Shown in pieces: positions 5,892-8,004 of a stretch of DNA of 8,004 bases. The translations under genes and the position numbers were made by a program. The DNA comes from Thermoleophilia bacterium (lineage in GTDB: Bacteria > Actinomycetota > Thermoleophilia > Gaiellales > SKUG01). The notes below the pieces were generated by a model that had not been told where the DNA came from, searched no databases, and was given only the letters and a program-made list of their open reading frames with translations. Within the stretch, counting starts at the first letter, position 1, and each line of letters starts with the position of its first letter. Where the stretch lies: positions 1 through 8,004 of the forward strand of contig SKUG01000254.1 in the NCBI GenBank assembly GCA_007122215.1. Reading direction: 5' to 3'.

Positions 5892-6071
5892 TCAGCGGCG
5901 CAGGAGCCCGTCGAGCTCGACGACGATCCCGTCGCGCAGCGCCACCAGGCGCTCGAGCCAGGCCTGCGCGAGCGTCACGGCCGGAGCTCCGCGCCGGCCG
6001 TGCATCTGCCCTGCAGCGTGGCTGGAGTCGGCAGTGCGGGGGCGGCGGCGTTGTTCGACGGACTCGGACAT
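5892..6071 (-). CDS. 59-aa hypothetical protein
   Basis: A small protein starting MSESVEQRRR. The first 30 residues are polar and arginine-rich, probably disordered. Residues about 32-59 (VTLAQAWLERL, VALRDGIVVELDGLLRR) form a likely amphipathic helix with leucine/valine spacing suited to packing or oligomerising. There are no cysteines and no membrane segment. I do not recognise the family. The start is well supported: GAAGGA (6083-6078) lies 6 nt before the ATG, the best ribosome-binding site on this strand in the window. The open frame continues further upstream to beyond 6500, but that part would overlap ftsH antisense and is a composition artefact. The gene is convergent with the acylase and divergent from ftsH with a 226-bp gap, so it is monocistronic. 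No promoter could be assigned with confidence. Confidence 0.55.
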   Translation of the reverse strand: MSESVEQRRRPRTADSSHAAGQMHGRRGAPAVTLAQAWLERLVALRDGIVVELDGLLRR

Positions 6072-6297
6072 CGTGGTTCCTTCACTCGGGCGGCACTCAC
6101 CCGGGGTATCCCCACAACCGCTGGATTTGATTCGCATCCACCAGCATCCGGCCGCAATTGCCCGGAGCCACCTTGCATGGCAGCAGCGATGCTCGGGGCC
6201 GTCAAGGAGCGCACACCACCTGCCGACCAGAGTCACGACGCTGAGTGGACCCGTGCAACCGGGATCCTCCGCGCGCATGACCACACAGGGGGAACCG
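6072..6297. other. Divergent intergenic region, promoters not resolved
   Basis: This 226-bp gap should carry promoters for both the 59-aa gene (leftward) and ftsH (rightward). I found no convincing -35/-10 pair in either direction. Features seen: GGGGTATCCCC (6103-6113), a short inverted repeat 32 nt upstream of the 59-aa start, and the lower-GC patch 6124-6160. No small ORF or RNA gene was evident. Confidence 0.4.
6287..6293 (+). promoter_or_regulatory. Ribosome-binding site choosing the ftsH start
   Basis: AGGGGGA sits 5 nt before the ATG at 6298. An in-frame ATG at 6277 would add seven residues (MTTQGEP) but has no purine-rich sequence before it, so 6298 is preferred. Confidence 0.7.
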
Positions 6298-8004
6298 ATG
6301 TCAGCCACGCCACCCGAGCAGCCCGAGGCCAGCCGTCGCAGCTTCTGGATCTTCGCGGGCCTCGGCGTCCTCGTGGCGCTCGTTGCGATGTCGCTGGTCA
6401 CGACGATGTCCCCGTCGCAGCCCCAGCCGGTGAAGTACTCCACGTTCCTTGACGAGCTGCGCTCGGACAACGTCGAGGAGGTGGTGATCGACGAGGACGC
6501 CCGCCAGCTCATCTTCACCACGGGCTCCGGCGAGGGCAGCGGCATCTATCAGGTCACCATCACCCGCAACCTCTCGGTGGAGCAGGTGCTGCAGGGAGCC
6601 GGGGTCGACTACACCTTTGCCAAGCCCGGCTCCGACGGTTCGATGACGGGCATCCTGCTGCTGGTCGGCCTTGCCGCGCTGATCGGCCTGCTCGTGATCT
6701 ACAACCGCAGCCGCGACAAGGACGGCGCCCAGGGCAAGAGCCCGGGCCGCCAGCTCGAGGCCGGCGAGGTCTCGGTGACCTTCCAGGACGTCGCTGGCTG
6801 TGACGAGGTCGTCGAGGAGCTCGAGGAGATCAAGCAGTTCCTCGAGGATCCCGAGCGGTTCCGGGAGATCGGCGCCAGCATCCCCAAGGGCGTGCTGCTC
6901 TTCGGGCCACCCGGGACCGGCAAGACCCTGCTCGCCCGGGCCGTGGCCGGCGAGGCGAAGGTCCCCTTCTTCTCGATCTCCGGCTCCGACTTCGTGGAGA
7001 TGTACGTGGGCGTGGGCGCCTCACGCGTGCGCAAGCTCTTCGAGCAGGCCAAGCAGCAGGCGCCGTGCGTGGTGTTCATCGACGAGATCGATGCCGTGGG
7101 CCGGCGTCGCAGCGGTGCCGCGCAGGGCGGCCAGGAGGAGCGCGAGAACACGCTCAACCAGCTGCTCGTCGAGATCGACGGCTTCCAGCCCAACGAGAAC
7201 GTGATCGTGATCGCCGCCTCCAACCGGGCAGACATCCTCGATCCGGCGCTGACCAGGCCCGGTCGCTTCGATCGCCAGGTGGTGGTCGACGTGCCCGACC
7301 GCCAGGGCCGGCGGGAGATCCTCGACGTGCACGGCAAGGGCAAGCCCTGGGCCGAGGACGTCGACATGGATACCATCGCCCGCCAGACGGCCGGCTTCTG
7401 CGGCGCCGACCTTGCCAACCTCGTCAACGAGGCCGCGCTGCTCGCCGCCCGCGACCGGCGAGGGCAGATCGGCCGGGCGGACATCGAGGAGGCCACGATG
7501 CGGGTCCTCGCCGGTCCCCAGAAGAACCGGCTGATGACCGACCGCGAGAAGCACGTGACGGCCATCCACGAGATGGGCCATGCGATCGTCGCGCACGACC
7601 TGCCCGATGCCGAGCCGGTCCACAAGGTCACCGTGGTCGGCCGTGGCCGTGCGCTCGGGCTGACCGTGATGCTCCCCCAGGACGACAAGGTCAACCGCAC
7701 CCGCACCGAGCTGATGTCGCAGATCGCGGTGGCCCTCGGCGGGCGCGTGGCCGAGGAGCTCGTCTTCAACGAGATCACCACGGGCGCGGCCAACGACCTC
7801 GAGAAGGTCAGCGAGATCGCCCAGGCCATGGTCCTCAAGCTCGGCATGGCGGAGGACTTCGCGCTGCGTGCCTTCGTGCTGCGCGAGCAGCTGGCCGTGC
7901 ACTCGGACGACCTCTCCCGGCGGATCGACGAGCAGGTCGACGCGATCGTCAGCGAGGCCCGGCTGATGGCCCAGGAGATCCTCGTCGAGCGGCGCGAGCT
8001 GCTC
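6298..8004 (+). CDS. ftsH: ATP-dependent zinc metalloprotease FtsH (C-terminus beyond window)
   Basis: A membrane AAA+ protease that forms hexamers and degrades damaged membrane proteins and selected regulators. 569 codons are present without a stop. Order: first membrane segment about 16-37, extracytoplasmic domain about 40-115, second membrane segment about 117-135, then the AAA module with Walker A GPPGTGKT (203-210), pore loop FVEMYVGVG (232-240), Walker B VVFIDEID (258-265), second region of homology with arginine fingers in TRPGRFDR (319-326), and [12 protein letters not shown] (369-380). The protease domain has HEMGH (424-428), the HExxH zinc site with Met where HEAGH is usual, and D500 in TTGAANDLE, the third zinc ligand. 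All catalytic parts are intact. After GMAED (516-520) the stretch to the RRIDEQVD helix (541-548) is about ten residues shorter than in typical FtsH and lacks the LGP...FLGR segment. It is the last gene seen; downstream partners are outside the window. Confidence 0.97.
   Translation, partial: MSATPPEQPEASRRSFWIFAGLGVLVALVAMSLVTTMSPSQPQPVKYSTFLDELRSDNVEEVVIDEDARQLIFTTGSGEGSGIYQVTITRNLSVEQVLQGAGVDYTFAKPGSDGSMTGILLLVGLAALIGLLVIYNRSRDKDGAQGKSPGRQLEAGEVSVTFQDVAGCDEVVEELEEIKQFLEDPERFREIGASIPKGVLLFGPPGTGKTLLARAVAGEAKVPFFSISGSDFVEMYVGVGASRVRKLFEQAKQQAPCVVFIDEIDAVGRRRSGAAQGGQEERENTLNQLLVEIDGFQPNENVIVIAASNRADILDPALTRPGRFDRQVVVDVPDRQGRREILDVHGKGKPWAEDVDMDTIARQTAGFCGADLANLVNEAALLAARDRRGQIGRADIEEATMRVLAGPQKNRLMTDREKHVTAIHEMGHAIVAHDLPDAEPVHKVTVVGRGRALGLTVMLPQDDKVNRTRTELMSQIAVALGGRVAEELVFNEITTGAANDLEKVSEIAQAMVLKLGMAEDFALRAFVLREQLAVHSDDLSRRIDEQVDAIVSEARLMAQEILVERRELL

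Noticed and set aside
6103..6113. GGGGTATCCCC as a regulator operator
   Set aside because: Arms are only 4 bp and the centre is not symmetrical; too weak in GC-rich DNA to call.
6072..6545. Upstream extension of the 59-aa gene frame to 217 codons
   Set aside because: It would overlap the start of ftsH antisense, and the well-placed ribosome-binding site marks the start at 6071.
6699..7902. Minus-strand frames (382 and 293 codons) opposite ftsH
   Set aside because: Composition shadows of ftsH; ftsH itself has all its motifs and no stop within the window.

Overview
The window is a high-GC (about 70%) bacterial chromosomal segment. Composition, the actinobacterial style of the proteins, weak or absent Shine-Dalgarno sites and one apparently leaderless gene point to an actinobacterial lineage. 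A deep branch such as Thermoleophilia is my guess, not something the sequence proves.

Layout, left to right: (1) minus strand 424 to 1, a type II toxin-antitoxin pair: a Phd/YefM-fold antitoxin whose stop codon overlaps the start of a PIN-domain (VapC) toxin cut off by the window edge. A 17-bp palindrome covers the antitoxin -10 box and touches its start codon. (2) Plus strand 573-1808, an iron-containing (group III) alcohol dehydrogenase, followed by a strong GC hairpin. (3) Minus strand 2211-1984, a 75-aa two-CxxC zinc-ribbon protein with its own sigma-70-like promoter and an A-tract UP-like element. (4) Plus strand 2413-5867, two tightly coupled genes: an MqnD-family protein (1,4-dihydroxy-6-naphthoate synthase of the futalosine menaquinone route) and, 2 nt later, a membrane-anchored penicillin-acylase-family Ntn hydrolase with a complete autoprocessing and catalytic set. 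(5) Minus strand 6071-5892, a 59-aa unknown protein with a good ribosome-binding site, convergent with the acylase and separated from it by 24 nt holding a hairpin. (6) Plus strand 6298 to the window end, FtsH, the membrane AAA+ zinc protease, missing only its extreme C-terminus.

Most genes are housekeeping or metabolic and do not form one pathway. The points of most interest are the operator/leaderless design of the toxin-antitoxin promoter, the coupling of an MqnD-like enzyme with an acylase, the A-tract promoter of the zinc-ribbon gene, the small convergent gene, a shortened C-terminal region in FtsH, and a striking codon-context rule: every in-frame TTT I found in the four large genes is followed by GCC. 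I saw no CRISPR array, tRNA, rRNA, insertion sequence or prophage gene. No gene-free stretch exceeds 300 bases.
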